A stretch of 17,255 nucleotides of DNA, taken from Clostridia bacterium. Lineage in GTDB: Bacteria; Bacillota_A; Clostridia; TANB77; CAG-508. Positions 1 through 6,987 of the stretch are shown one piece after another (position 1 is the stretch's first letter; the number at the start of each line of letters is the position of its first letter). The notes beneath the pieces are model-generated. The model was not told where the DNA came from, made no database searches, and saw nothing but the letters and a program-made list of their open reading frames with translations. The translations under genes were made by a program, and so were the position numbers. The stretch spans positions 1-17,255 of the forward strand of contig JAAVZD010000062.1 of assembly GCA_022791475.1 (NCBI GenBank). The letters are read 5' to 3'.

Positions 1-162
1 ATAAAAGAATATAGTAAATTGGTAAAAATCACGATGGCAACTACCAGATGGGAGCTAATAATCATATATTTAGGCATTGTAGTTTTGCTTAGCATTGTTG
101 GCAATTGCCTCTTTACATGGCTGGCCCATTCTAACCTAGGGGATTTTTTAAGGCTTTATTAA
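1..162 (+). CDS. C-terminal fragment of a membrane protein (partial)
   Basis: The frame is open from the first base of the window to a TAA at 160-162, giving about 53 residues with no start, so the gene begins outside the window. It has a basic, polar stretch (residues about 1-17), one clear hydrophobic segment (about 18-41, rich in I, L and V) and a short tail ending in LGDFLRLY. This fits the last transmembrane helix of a polytopic protein, for instance an FtsX-type ABC permease, but no family-specific motif is visible and I do not assign it. It ends 22 nt before the GNAT gene in the same direction, so the two may be co-transcribed. Confidence 0.55.
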   Translation: MKEYSKLVKITMATTRWELIIIYLGIVVLLSIVGNCLFTWLAHSNLGDFLRLY

Positions 163-184
163 TAAATAGATAAGGGGAAATAGA

Positions 185-814
185 ATGAAGAAAATGTCTA
201 ATTGTTTGCAATATGTTCATTTTTCAGACCTTTCTCCGTCAGAGCAAAACTTATATCGGATAAAATTATATTCTTTTTTACGCCGATTAGTATTAGAATA
301 TCATAATTTTAATAAATGGTACCAAAAATTATTTACGGATGATGGTACGTTGAATGCTGACCGGGAAATTATTTTATGCCAAATTAAAGATGAAATAGCC
401 GGAATTATTATTTTAAAAAGGCAAACGGACGAACGGAAAATTTGTACTTTGCGGGTAGCTAAAAAGTTTCAAAATCAAGGAATTGCCTCCCGCTTAGTTG
501 AGCTTGGATTTGAATGGTTAGAAGATGAAAAACCATTAATAACTGTACATAAAGCAAAGATTCAACAATTTGAACCATTGTTCAAAAAATATGGTTTTCA
601 AATCGAACAGCAAATGCGCAATTATTATCAGGTCTTTAGTACGGAACTGGTGTACAATGGCGCTTTGCCGGACAAGAAAATTTTCTTTAACCATATTGAG
701 CTAAACGATATTCAGCGAATTACATATACTTTAATAAAAAATAATTGTTATAGCTTAAATCGGGTAGTTAATGAATGTATGATGCTTTGGTGGAATAAAG
801 TGCGGAGTATATGA
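185..814 (+). CDS. GNAT-family N-acetyltransferase
   Basis: A 209-residue protein with a GNAT fold in its middle. Strands at about 60-78 (EIILCQIKDEIAGIIILKR) lead to LRV at 89-91 and then motif A, QNQGIA at 96-101, which matches the acetyl-CoA pyrophosphate loop (Q/R-x-x-G-x-G/A). The PLFKKYGF segment at 131-138 is the usual C-terminal GNAT motif. About 40 residues before the fold and 60 after it are extra and unassigned. The start has an AGGGGA-type ribosome binding site about 9 nt upstream. The ASCH-domain gene begins 3 nt after the stop, so the two are probably translated together and may act on the same substrate. The substrate is unknown. The gene is very AT-rich compared with the glycan cluster (bases 241-300 hold 14 G/C of 60). 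Confidence 0.85.
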   Translation: MKKMSNCLQYVHFSDLSPSEQNLYRIKLYSFLRRLVLEYHNFNKWYQKLFTDDGTLNADREIILCQIKDEIAGIIILKRQTDERKICTLRVAKKFQNQGIASRLVELGFEWLEDEKPLITVHKAKIQQFEPLFKKYGFQIEQQMRNYYQVFSTELVYNGALPDKKIFFNHIELNDIQRITYTLIKNNCYSLNRVVNECMMLWWNKVRSI

Positions 815-817
815 CTT

Positions 818-1621
818 ATGGTGTTTGTTGCAGGGATAGATTCTTTAGAAAAAATAGAATTTTGCCAAAAGGCAAAAGCTTTATATGGGATTCAAAGTTT
901 TAATTTTGACTATCAAGCAGGGGGATTATGCCATACTTCAGAGTTTTATAGAAATATGGTGGGAGGTTATCCGTTTTTTCTTAAAGGTAATTTCTGCTAT
1001 CTTGGACAAAACCAAGAAATTATATCTGTTGATGAACCGTTAATTGTTGACTTAAAGCCAGAACGGATTATTATATTAAAAGATGCTTCTGATAAAAATA
1101 TTATGAAACAAAAATTATGGAAAAACATTCAAGATCAAGAAATTAATTATGGGAAAATGGTTGGGAAAGCGCTTGATATTGAAGTACATATCGTGAAGGG
1201 TTCATGGATCTATTCCAACGATGCAAGGAACCTTTTTACCCCGAAATCCCTATTATTGCCGATCCATTCCGTTTATGCCGACAAAATATTTGCAGGAAGC
1301 AAAAAATATGAATATCGAAAAAGGCTGTGTAAGGGGTTTATTAAAAAAATCTATATTTACGAGACAGCACCCGTAAAAAAAATAACCGGTGAAGTAGATG
1401 TCTTACGGAAATTACGGGATAAAAAAGAAAGCCTTTGGGAGCTTACCCACCATGCGGGAGGGATTGGCTTGGAAGCCTATAACCAATATTTTAACCGTGG
1501 AATCCATGCATGTGCATATGAGCTTGGAAATGCAAGAAAATATAGGCAGCCGCGGCGGCTGGAAGAATTTGGGATCACTTATCCCCCACAAGGGGCCGTA
1601 TATGTAAACCAGGAATTTTAA
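818..1621 (+). CDS. Degenerate P-loop kinase-like domain fused to ASCH domain
   Basis: A 267-residue two-domain protein. Residues about 1-128 resemble small P-loop nucleotide kinase/ATPase proteins, with FVAGIDSLEKIEFC at the N-terminus, FFLKGNFC at 53-60 and LKPERIIIL at 79-87. The Walker A site is G-I-D-S-L-E-K-I (6-13). Against GxxxxGK[ST] it keeps the first Gly and the Lys but has Glu for the second Gly and Ile for Ser/Thr, so ATP binding is doubtful. Residues about 144-265 form an ASCH domain: LLLPIHSVYADKIFAGSKKY, then YEYRKR, KIYIYETAPVKKITGEV and a C-terminal PPQGAVYV. ASCH proteins are RNA-linked, and E. coli YqfB of this fold is an N4-acetylcytidine amidohydrolase. An in-frame stop 6 nt upstream makes ATG 818 the only plausible start. 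The ribosome binding site is weak (GCGGAG), suggesting coupling to the GNAT gene. Confidence 0.75.
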   Translation: MVFVAGIDSLEKIEFCQKAKALYGIQSFNFDYQAGGLCHTSEFYRNMVGGYPFFLKGNFCYLGQNQEIISVDEPLIVDLKPERIIILKDASDKNIMKQKLWKNIQDQEINYGKMVGKALDIEVHIVKGSWIYSNDARNLFTPKSLLLPIHSVYADKIFAGSKKYEYRKRLCKGFIKKIYIYETAPVKKITGEVDVLRKLRDKKESLWELTHHAGGIGLEAYNQYFNRGIHACAYELGNARKYRQPRRLEEFGITYPPQGAVYVNQEF

Positions 1622-1631
1622 CTTTATTGTA

Positions 1632-1713
1632 TATTGCCAGCAACCCTCTATGGCGGTTTTGAGGGCCATAGAGGATTGCCAAGAAAAAGAAGTTTGTTGC
1701 AGGATGGGCAATA
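1632..1713. repeat. Nested palindrome between convergent genes
   Basis: The space between the convergent ASCH and GDPD-like genes holds an 82-bp structure. An inner perfect 10-bp inverted repeat pairs CCTCTATGGC (1645-1654) with GCCATAGAGG (1665-1674) around a 10-nt loop. Outside it, GCAAC (1640-1644) can pair with GTTGC (1696-1700), and TATTGCC (1632-1638) with GGCAATA (1707-1713). The inner hairpin may act as a terminator for both strands, but neither side has a U-run. The nested ends would also fit a tiny repeat element. Neither role is proven. Confidence 0.5.
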
Positions 1714-1718
1714 ATAAG

Positions 1719-2315
1719 TTAACCTATCATCCACTGGTTTACATTATAAATTTTCGAACAAACAGCATCCATAATTATTTTCTCTTTTGCCAATTGCCCC
1801 TGATAAAAGGGGATTTTTTCCGGTTGGCCTTCCAATTCCGGTGATACCATACACAATTGATAGCCCATTTTTTTTAGTTCCTGGAAACTATTTTGGTCAA
1901 TTGGCAGGCGGGTAAAACAATCAACCCACACCCATTTCACTTTTCCAGCCATATTCCGTATGGTGTCTAACCCTTCCCATTCTGAAAACCGTAGTGCGAT
2001 ATTGCTTTCGCCCATATGGGTAAGCGATTGAATCATAGGGAAGCTGGAATCAAGAAAAAAGTATTTTCGAATATCATATTGTTTTAACAGCTCCAAAACT
2101 TTATATTCAATCCGCTCACTTTTTATATTGAGGATCATGGTGCCATGACGGTAATGTTTTAAATACTCTTCGAAGTCATCCCCTGCTTCAAACGGATTAT
2201 GGGATATGTAGATTCGGCCATTCAAGCCATCCCGCAAATCCAATTCCACCCCATAACAGCCATCCAGTGCATCCAGTTCTTTTATTGTATTAATCCTATG
2301 CGCAATAAATTCCAT
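1719..2315 (-). CDS. GDPD/PI-PLC-like phosphodiesterase family protein
   Basis: A 198-residue protein with the N-terminal signature of glycerophosphodiester phosphodiesterases: AHR at 5-7 followed by NT, E-L-D at 24-26, and SHNP at 38-41, matching the family's catalytic HR, metal-binding E-x-D and general-acid His. MILNIKSE (about 59-66) matches the next metal-site strand. It is shorter than typical GDPD enzymes (about 240 residues or more) and has no signal peptide, so it is probably cytoplasmic. It is the last gene of the cluster. Its ATG overlaps the GT2 stop as TAATG, so translation is coupled. In a locus with glycerol-phosphate chemistry it could cleave or transfer a phosphodiester-linked group, but this compact subfamily's substrate is not known to me. 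Confidence 0.7.
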   Translation of the reverse strand: MEFIAHRINTIKELDALDGCYGVELDLRDGLNGRIYISHNPFEAGDDFEEYLKHYRHGTMILNIKSERIEYKVLELLKQYDIRKYFFLDSSFPMIQSLTHMGESNIALRFSEWEGLDTIRNMAGKVKWVWVDCFTRLPIDQNSFQELKKMGYQLCMVSPELEGQPEKIPFYQGQLAKEKIIMDAVCSKIYNVNQWMIG

Positions 2316-3019
2316 TATCGAATCCCCGCCTTTTTCATTTTTTTGCTGAAAGAAACCGTCCGTTTAATAAATTTCCACTTAGCTGCAACCCCTGTATTCC
2401 AATGGGAAGTCCCATGAATCCTCGGCGGAAAGGAGACGGAAAACCGTATGACCTTAAGTTTCCATAACCGGGCCATATATAAAGCATAAAGGTCTAAGGC
2501 AAAATCATATGGCGGATTTTTCCATTTATTAAAAAATGCCCTTGAAAAAATGTTAGGCTGTGCGTTTACATCATAAAGCCTTTTCTTTAAATATAGAGTT
2601 TCAAATATCCCCATCCCCATTGTAAAAAATTGGTCTATAAGGCCCCGCCCTTTCCGGTTCCCTTTTATATAAAGTTTCCGGTTCCAATTGTTGCTATGTA
2701 ACAGATGGTATGCTTTGACCACGTCTGCGGGATCTGTCTGCATATCCGCATGGGTCCAACCGATGAATGTCCCCTTGGCCTGTTGCAGGCCTTGGAGAAT
2801 ACCATATCCATAGCCCTGGTTTACCGGTACTCGGACTGCCCTGGCAAAAGGGTAGGCCGGCAGAAGTTTAACCAGCAATCCTGGTGTGCCGTCTGTAGAA
2901 CCGTTGTCAACCAGTACCACTTCCATGTCTTCCCCTTTTATGGCCTTTTGAAATTTTTCCAATATAAGAGGAATATTTTCCTCTTCATTATAACAAGGAA
3001 TAATAATTGATAAATGCAT
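2315..3019 (-). CDS. Family 2 glycosyltransferase (polyprenyl-phosphate type)
   Basis: A 234-residue GT-A fold enzyme. It opens with LSIIIPCYNEEENIPLIL (3-20), followed by VDNGSTDGT (37-45), NQGYGYGILQGL (67-78) and the metal-site segment HADMQTDP (90-97), as in dolichyl-phosphate mannose synthase and polyprenyl-phosphate glucosyltransferases. There are no C-terminal membrane helices, unlike GtrB, so it is soluble or peripheral. It probably moves a sugar from a nucleotide sugar to undecaprenyl phosphate on the cytoplasmic face. GtrA ends 4 nt upstream, and GT-C enzymes encoded earlier in the cluster could use the lipid-linked sugar outside, giving a Gtr-like three-part set. A GAGGGG site precedes the start, and the stop overlaps the next gene's ATG. 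Confidence 0.88.
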   Translation of the reverse strand: MHLSIIIPCYNEEENIPLILEKFQKAIKGEDMEVVLVDNGSTDGTPGLLVKLLPAYPFARAVRVPVNQGYGYGILQGLQQAKGTFIGWTHADMQTDPADVVKAYHLLHSNNWNRKLYIKGNRKGRGLIDQFFTMGMGIFETLYLKKRLYDVNAQPNIFSRAFFNKWKNPPYDFALDLYALYMARLWKLKVIRFSVSFPPRIHGTSHWNTGVAAKWKFIKRTVSFSKKMKKAGIR

Positions 3020-3023
3020 ATGG

Positions 3024-3416
3024 CTATCCCCTCTTTTTCACAAAAACAAAATATTTTTGCCCTAAAAAATTTAAAATCGTACTAATGCCTGTGGCACAGA
3101 AAAAGCCTGCTATGGTTATGGGAAACGCAGCTAAAACTAGTTTATTTGTTATAGAATTTACCATTGCCGTACAAGAATACAGAACCACATACCGGACAAT
3201 TTCCCCTTTGGAAAATTTTTTGCATTCAAATGTCCAAAGCTTATTGATCAGGAACCCTACCAATGAGCCACAGATAAAAGAAACGGCCTTTGCCGCGTCT
3301 AGGTGTAAGCCTAAAATCTGAAGTATTTGATAAGCAATAAAATCTACAGCGACTGCGCTTCCGCCGCCAAAAAGGAAACGCACCAGTTCTTTTTTTCTTA
3401 TTTTATCTACAGCCAT
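3024..3416 (-). CDS. GtrA-family membrane protein (lipid-linked sugar flippase)
   Basis: A 130-residue protein with four predicted membrane helices (about 10-31, 38-55, 68-92 and 97-118). It shows the GtrA pattern: RFLFGGGSAVAVDF near the start, FICGSLVGFLINKLWTF in the middle and ILNFLGQKYFVF at the end. GtrA proteins are thought to flip polyprenyl-phosphate sugars across the membrane. The ATG lies 14 nt inside the HAD gene and has an AAGGGG ribosome binding site, which supports the overlap. Its position between a phosphatase gene and a GT2 gene matches its expected partner role. Confidence 0.88.
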   Translation of the reverse strand: MAVDKIRKKELVRFLFGGGSAVAVDFIAYQILQILGLHLDAAKAVSFICGSLVGFLINKLWTFECKKFSKGEIVRYVVLYSCTAMVNSITNKLVLAAFPITIAGFFCATGISTILNFLGQKYFVFVKKRG

Positions 3417-4083
3417 TGAGGTACCCCTTTACTTCCTTTAACGAGGGGCAGGTTTGATAAGGCCCACTTTTTTCTGCATGAAGCCATATGGCTTTCATTC
3501 CCGCCCTTTCAGGCCCCACCACATCTTTTTCCAAATCATCCCCAATAAAAATGGCTTCTTTAGGGGTGGCTTTTAATTTTTTTAATATAGCCTGGTACAT
3601 AATTTCAGCCGGTTTTTCTGCCCCCACTTCCTCACTGCTGACAAAAGCATTTATCTCATTGGCGATCCCCAATTTTCGGATTTTCCTATGTTGGATATGG
3701 GAAGTTAAATCCGTACAAACCCCTACTTTCATGTGGTTGGTTTTGCAATGCCGCAAAAGTTCTTCTGCCCCGTCGCGAAGGCATATATTCCCTAAGAAAT
3801 GCCCCCAATAGCATTCATACATATCCAGGGCCAGGCCCAAAGGCGGCGCTTGCAAATATTCTAATGTTTTTTGGCAATAGAGCAGGCGGTTATGGCTTGC
3901 AGCAGTATCCCCCAACCGGATTTTGGTTTCTTTTCTCGCCCAGTTAAATGCTTCATAAAACAGGTTTTCGGGAATACCCAGACGTTCCTGCATAAACAAG
4001 GACAAGGCGTTTATCGAAGATTGATTTAATGATTGATAATCATATAAAGTGTCGTCAAGGTCAAAAATAACTGCTTTTAACAT
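3403..4083 (-). CDS. HAD-superfamily hydrolase (subfamily IA phosphatase)
   Basis: From ATG 4083 this is a 226-residue protein starting MLKAVIFDLDDTLYDY. Motif I is D-L-D-D-T at 8-12, motif II is in the VCTDLTS segment, motif III is the Lys in GAEKPAE, and motif IV is GDDLEKD, so all four catalytic motifs are present. A helical cap lies between motifs I and II. It probably dephosphorylates a sugar or alditol phosphate made in this cluster. I prefer ATG 4083 because DLDDT then falls at the usual distance from the N-terminus. The frame is also open upstream for 12 residues (to 4119) through the poly-G run, so losing one G there would fuse it to the preceding gene. Confidence 0.88.
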   Translation of the reverse strand: MLKAVIFDLDDTLYDYQSLNQSSINALSLFMQERLGIPENLFYEAFNWARKETKIRLGDTAASHNRLLYCQKTLEYLQAPPLGLALDMYECYWGHFLGNICLRDGAEELLRHCKTNHMKVGVCTDLTSHIQHRKIRKLGIANEINAFVSSEEVGAEKPAEIMYQAILKKLKATPKEAIFIGDDLEKDVVGPERAGMKAIWLHAEKSGPYQTCPSLKEVKGYLNGCR

Positions 4084-4090
4084 ACAAAAT

Positions 4091-6184
4091 TTACCCCCCC
4101 CCGCGCATTTTTTCACCAATAAGCATCAGCAACAGGATTGCCAATATACCATGCAAGTCATCTAACCCTTCCAACGGATGGTTGATGATTTCATCCAAAT
4201 GAGGGACCGTCTGTTCCGCAATGGAGGAAATCGGTAGGATTGACTGTTCCAGGTTTGTGCTTTCGAAAATGACGGATTGCTTTTCCAAATCTGCGTTATA
4301 GTCATATTCTACATGGATCCCGTGGTTCTCTACGATTTGAATAAAGTCCTCCAAGTCCAATTCCATGTTTACGGTAACTTTCAGGCTAAGCTTTACCGTA
4401 TGGACGTCAACCAGGCAATCCTTCAGGTGCTTATCAAAATAGGTAACAACCAGGTCAGCATGTTTTCTTTGTGGGTAAATATATTTTTCTGCATCCGGAA
4501 GCCTAGAAGATATTTGTTCCAGGATTTTTTCCTTGCTATATCCCCGGTTTGCCACGTCCCTCTGGATCTTCCAATAACGCCTCAAATTTTCATCAATATC
4601 CATATAAATTTTTAAATCTAAACTGTTACGGATCTGCGGCAAATATAAGGCATGGAGCCCACATAACAAGATAAATGGCTTGGGCCGGATTTTACTTTGT
4701 TTCGTAAATCGCCCTGTACTATGGTCATAGTCCACCCGTAATACGCTTTGGCCGGATTTTAAAGTGGCCAGGTCCCGGGCCTGGCGGTATAGGAAATTTG
4801 ACTTAGGGTTCAGGTGGGTAAAATGCTTCCACATAGCGTTGCCCCGTTCCCATTTGTGGTCCCCGTCCCCTTCAATAAACAATAGGTTCTTTTGGCCAAA
4901 AACCTGTTCCGCCATGGAAATAAAGGTGCTTTTCCCGCTCCCACTGTCCCCGGACACCCCAATGGTAAAAGGCATGTTTCTCCTTTTATATAAAGAATTG
5001 CTGGCAATTCCTGACTGGTACATCATATAGATGGAATAAGACAAGACTGCCTCCAAGACAGTAAATAGCCCGTTCCTGGCCAAAGGGGCGTCTGCCTTAA
5101 TCCAATCTAAGCTTTTGTCAAGGTAGTACAAATCCACATAGGAAGTATGATGTGCGAACACAAAATAAAATAGATAGGAAAGATTCAAAAACAGGTAAAT
5201 AACCAAATTCCGGTATCGGTCAGAACGTATGTCAATAAAATAGATCGTAATAAACGGGATAATCCACACATACCAGCCGGGCATAGGCGGGATCAATACA
5301 AGAAATATGGAAAATAGGATCCCACAAAAACTATATAAAAGATCCCGGTTTATCTTGGCAATGGTAAATACATGGAGATAAATCAAAATTACTGCTAAAA
5401 CCGGAATATAGATTTTTACACTGGAAAAATCTATCGTTATCTTTGTTAAAATTGCCTGTTCATGATTGAGAAGCACGTTATGGAGGAACCCCTTCCCCCA
5501 AAAGGGAAGGACACAAACAAAGGCCAATGCAAAAGGGGTGGCGGTATAAAGGAAAGCCTTTTTCCACCCATCGCGTTTCCCTATAAAAAAGAATAAAATG
5601 GGGATAGCCGCCAATATATGAAATTTACAGGCGATAGAGGAGGCTAAAAACAATATGTATTTTATTCCATTATGGCCTTTGGGAGAAACTAAATAGGATA
5701 TAGCCCCCAGAAACAAAGCGGTCGGTATAATATCCAGTTGCCCGTGCATGTAAGTGGAATAAATGATAATTGGCGAGGCAAAATATAAAACTCCTATATA
5801 CTTACGTTTCCCTGGGAACAGTTTCATAAGATAATACATCCCCAGGCAGTCAAACACAAGGTTGGGAAGTTTAAATAATATGTTTTTAAGCAGTAAAACC
5901 TTTCCTGCTAGAAGAGAAAGCGCCCCGCCTACGCACTCTATAGCAAGCATAACAGGAGGGTATGGGAATAGCCCAGGTTCCTGATAAAAATATTCATATG
6001 GGTTAAACCAATTCCCAGCATATCCCTGCCCTAAAAAACCATTGACGAACCGCATAAACATCAAATTTTGATAATCCGATGAAAAAAGGCCCATTAATAT
6101 GATTTTAAAGACCAGTACACTGACCATAAAGAAATGAAACATGGATATGTGATATTTTTTCCCAATTTGAATTCCCTTGATCAT
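4091..6184 (-). CDS. GT-C membrane glycosyltransferase fused to uridine-kinase-like domain
   Basis: A 697-residue two-part protein. Residues about 10-395 are a polytopic GT-C-type glycosyltransferase with about ten hydrophobic helices, an acidic motif after the first helix (SSDYQ, 35-39) and HGQLDIIP (147-154), typical of mannosyl- or glucosyl-transferases that use polyprenyl-phosphate sugars. Residues about 404-620 are a cytoplasmic P-loop domain starting MPFTIGVSG with Walker A GDSGSGKS at 412-419. IEGDGDHKWERG, RVDYDHSTGRFT and the HADLVV segment resemble uridine kinase/phosphoribulokinase. About 80 further residues follow and end in Arg and three Gly encoded by the poly-G run. The gene overlaps the upstream nucleotidyltransferase by 4 nt (ATGA), and the HAD gene starts 7 nt after its stop. 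Joining an extracytoplasmic transferase to a cytosolic kinase in one chain is unusual. The kinase substrate is unknown. Confidence 0.82.
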   Translation of the reverse strand: MIKGIQIGKKYHISMFHFFMVSVLVFKIILMGLFSSDYQNLMFMRFVNGFLGQGYAGNWFNPYEYFYQEPGLFPYPPVMLAIECVGGALSLLAGKVLLLKNILFKLPNLVFDCLGMYYLMKLFPGKRKYIGVLYFASPIIIYSTYMHGQLDIIPTALFLGAISYLVSPKGHNGIKYILFLASSIACKFHILAAIPILFFFIGKRDGWKKAFLYTATPFALAFVCVLPFWGKGFLHNVLLNHEQAILTKITIDFSSVKIYIPVLAVILIYLHVFTIAKINRDLLYSFCGILFSIFLVLIPPMPGWYVWIIPFITIYFIDIRSDRYRNLVIYLFLNLSYLFYFVFAHHTSYVDLYYLDKSLDWIKADAPLARNGLFTVLEAVLSYSIYMMYQSGIASNSLYKRRNMPFTIGVSGDSGSGKSTFISMAEQVFGQKNLLFIEGDGDHKWERGNAMWKHFTHLNPKSNFLYRQARDLATLKSGQSVLRVDYDHSTGRFTKQSKIRPKPFILLCGLHALYLPQIRNSLDLKIYMDIDENLRRYWKIQRDVANRGYSKEKILEQISSRLPDAEKYIYPQRKHADLVVTYFDKHLKDCLVDVHTVKLSLKVTVNMELDLEDFIQIVENHGIHVEYDYNADLEKQSVIFESTNLEQSILPISSIAEQTVPHLDEIINHPLEGLDDLHGILAILLLMLIGEKMRGGG
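4094..4102 (-). repeat. Poly-G9 tract at the GT-C/kinase-HAD junction
   Basis: Nine C on the plus strand give nine G in the coding sense. They encode the last three Gly of the GT-C/kinase protein, immediately before its TAA. With eight G the frame runs through GGGKFC into the HAD start Met, making one fused protein. With ten G the protein gains VNFVC and stops just inside the HAD gene. The run lies 10 nt before the HAD ATG, so it may also serve as its G-rich ribosome binding site. Confidence 0.8.
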
Positions 6185-6987
6185 TCTGCCAAATACCTTT
6201 TATCTTGGACAAACCGTTTCCAATATCGTATTGTTTGCATATATTCCTCGTAATCTTTTGGGGTTCCCCATCCGATATAACGTTGAACTTCAAATACCTT
6301 TGCCCGGTAGCCCAAATCCAGCACATGTTTGACTACCTGGTCTACATAAAATTCCCCATTAACCCGGTCATTTTCAGAAATCATTTTTTCTGCAGCCTGG
6401 ATAAAGATGTCTGCCTTGCGGAACCAAAAAGTTGCCACAACAGCATGGTCGTTCATGGGGGTATCTGAAATAGCCTTTTTTATGGATACCCCGGTAATGT
6501 TATGGCCGGAGTCGGTTATCATCCATCCATAAGCGTTGGGATTGGCTAAAACCGTTTCTTGGTTCCTATAAGTAAATACAATGCAATCCGCGTCCTTTTT
6601 CCTTTCTTCAAACACATCCGGATCTAGTACCATTCCGTTGTCACAGCCGGCAATCAGCAATTCCTGATGGGGGGCGATAGAGCCTTTTGCCAATAAGCAA
6701 GTACATGCCTGGCCGTCCGTCAGGTGGTCAACAGTAATAAATTTCCCGTTGGGCAATTCGTTATGGATGGCGTTTTCGACCCCATCCCTTTTATGGAAAT
6801 CCCGGTCAATAAAAACCACATTGGAGCCGTCTTGGCATATTCCGGGCAAATCTAAGGCGGCGCATACCACCATGGGGAGCGGTTTTCCTGAGCGCCGGTC
6901 AATAACTGGCAAGGCTGGCTTATGGATCTGGTATCCTTGTTCCTGGAACCGTTTCCCTTCGCCGGCCATGGGTATGATTATGTTCAT
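6181..6987 (-). CDS. Sugar-phosphate nucleotidyltransferase-like protein (second of pair)
   Basis: A 268-residue nucleotidyltransferase of the GT-A-like NTP_transferase family. It starts MNIIIPMAGEGKRF, the G-x-G-x-R-F nucleotide loop, followed by HKPALPVID. IAGCDNG contains the metal-site Asp, VNGEFYVD is near the end of the core, and IGWGTPKDYEEY closes the fold. It should join a nucleoside triphosphate to a phosphorylated sugar or alditol. It is a diverged paralogue of the gene just upstream (shared NGE[FY]Y and WGTP.D..EY), from which it is separated by a 4-nt ATGA overlap, and the GT-C/kinase gene overlaps its own stop in the same way. The nucleotide and the sugar cannot be told from sequence. 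Confidence 0.85.
   Translation of the reverse strand: MNIIIPMAGEGKRFQEQGYQIHKPALPVIDRRSGKPLPMVVCAALDLPGICQDGSNVVFIDRDFHKRDGVENAIHNELPNGKFITVDHLTDGQACTCLLAKGSIAPHQELLIAGCDNGMVLDPDVFEERKKDADCIVFTYRNQETVLANPNAYGWMITDSGHNITGVSIKKAISDTPMNDHAVVATFWFRKADIFIQAAEKMISENDRVNGEFYVDQVVKHVLDLGYRAKVFEVQRYIGWGTPKDYEEYMQTIRYWKRFVQDKRYLAE

Noticed and set aside
1412..1711. Minus-strand ORF of 99 codons opposite the ASCH gene end
   Set aside because: It lies antisense to a well-supported domain and across the palindrome. Its peptide has no family-like pattern.
2705..3010. Plus-strand ORF of 101 codons opposite the GT2 gene
   Set aside because: It is a shadow of the GT2 coding sequence, Cys- and His-rich, with no ribosome binding site.
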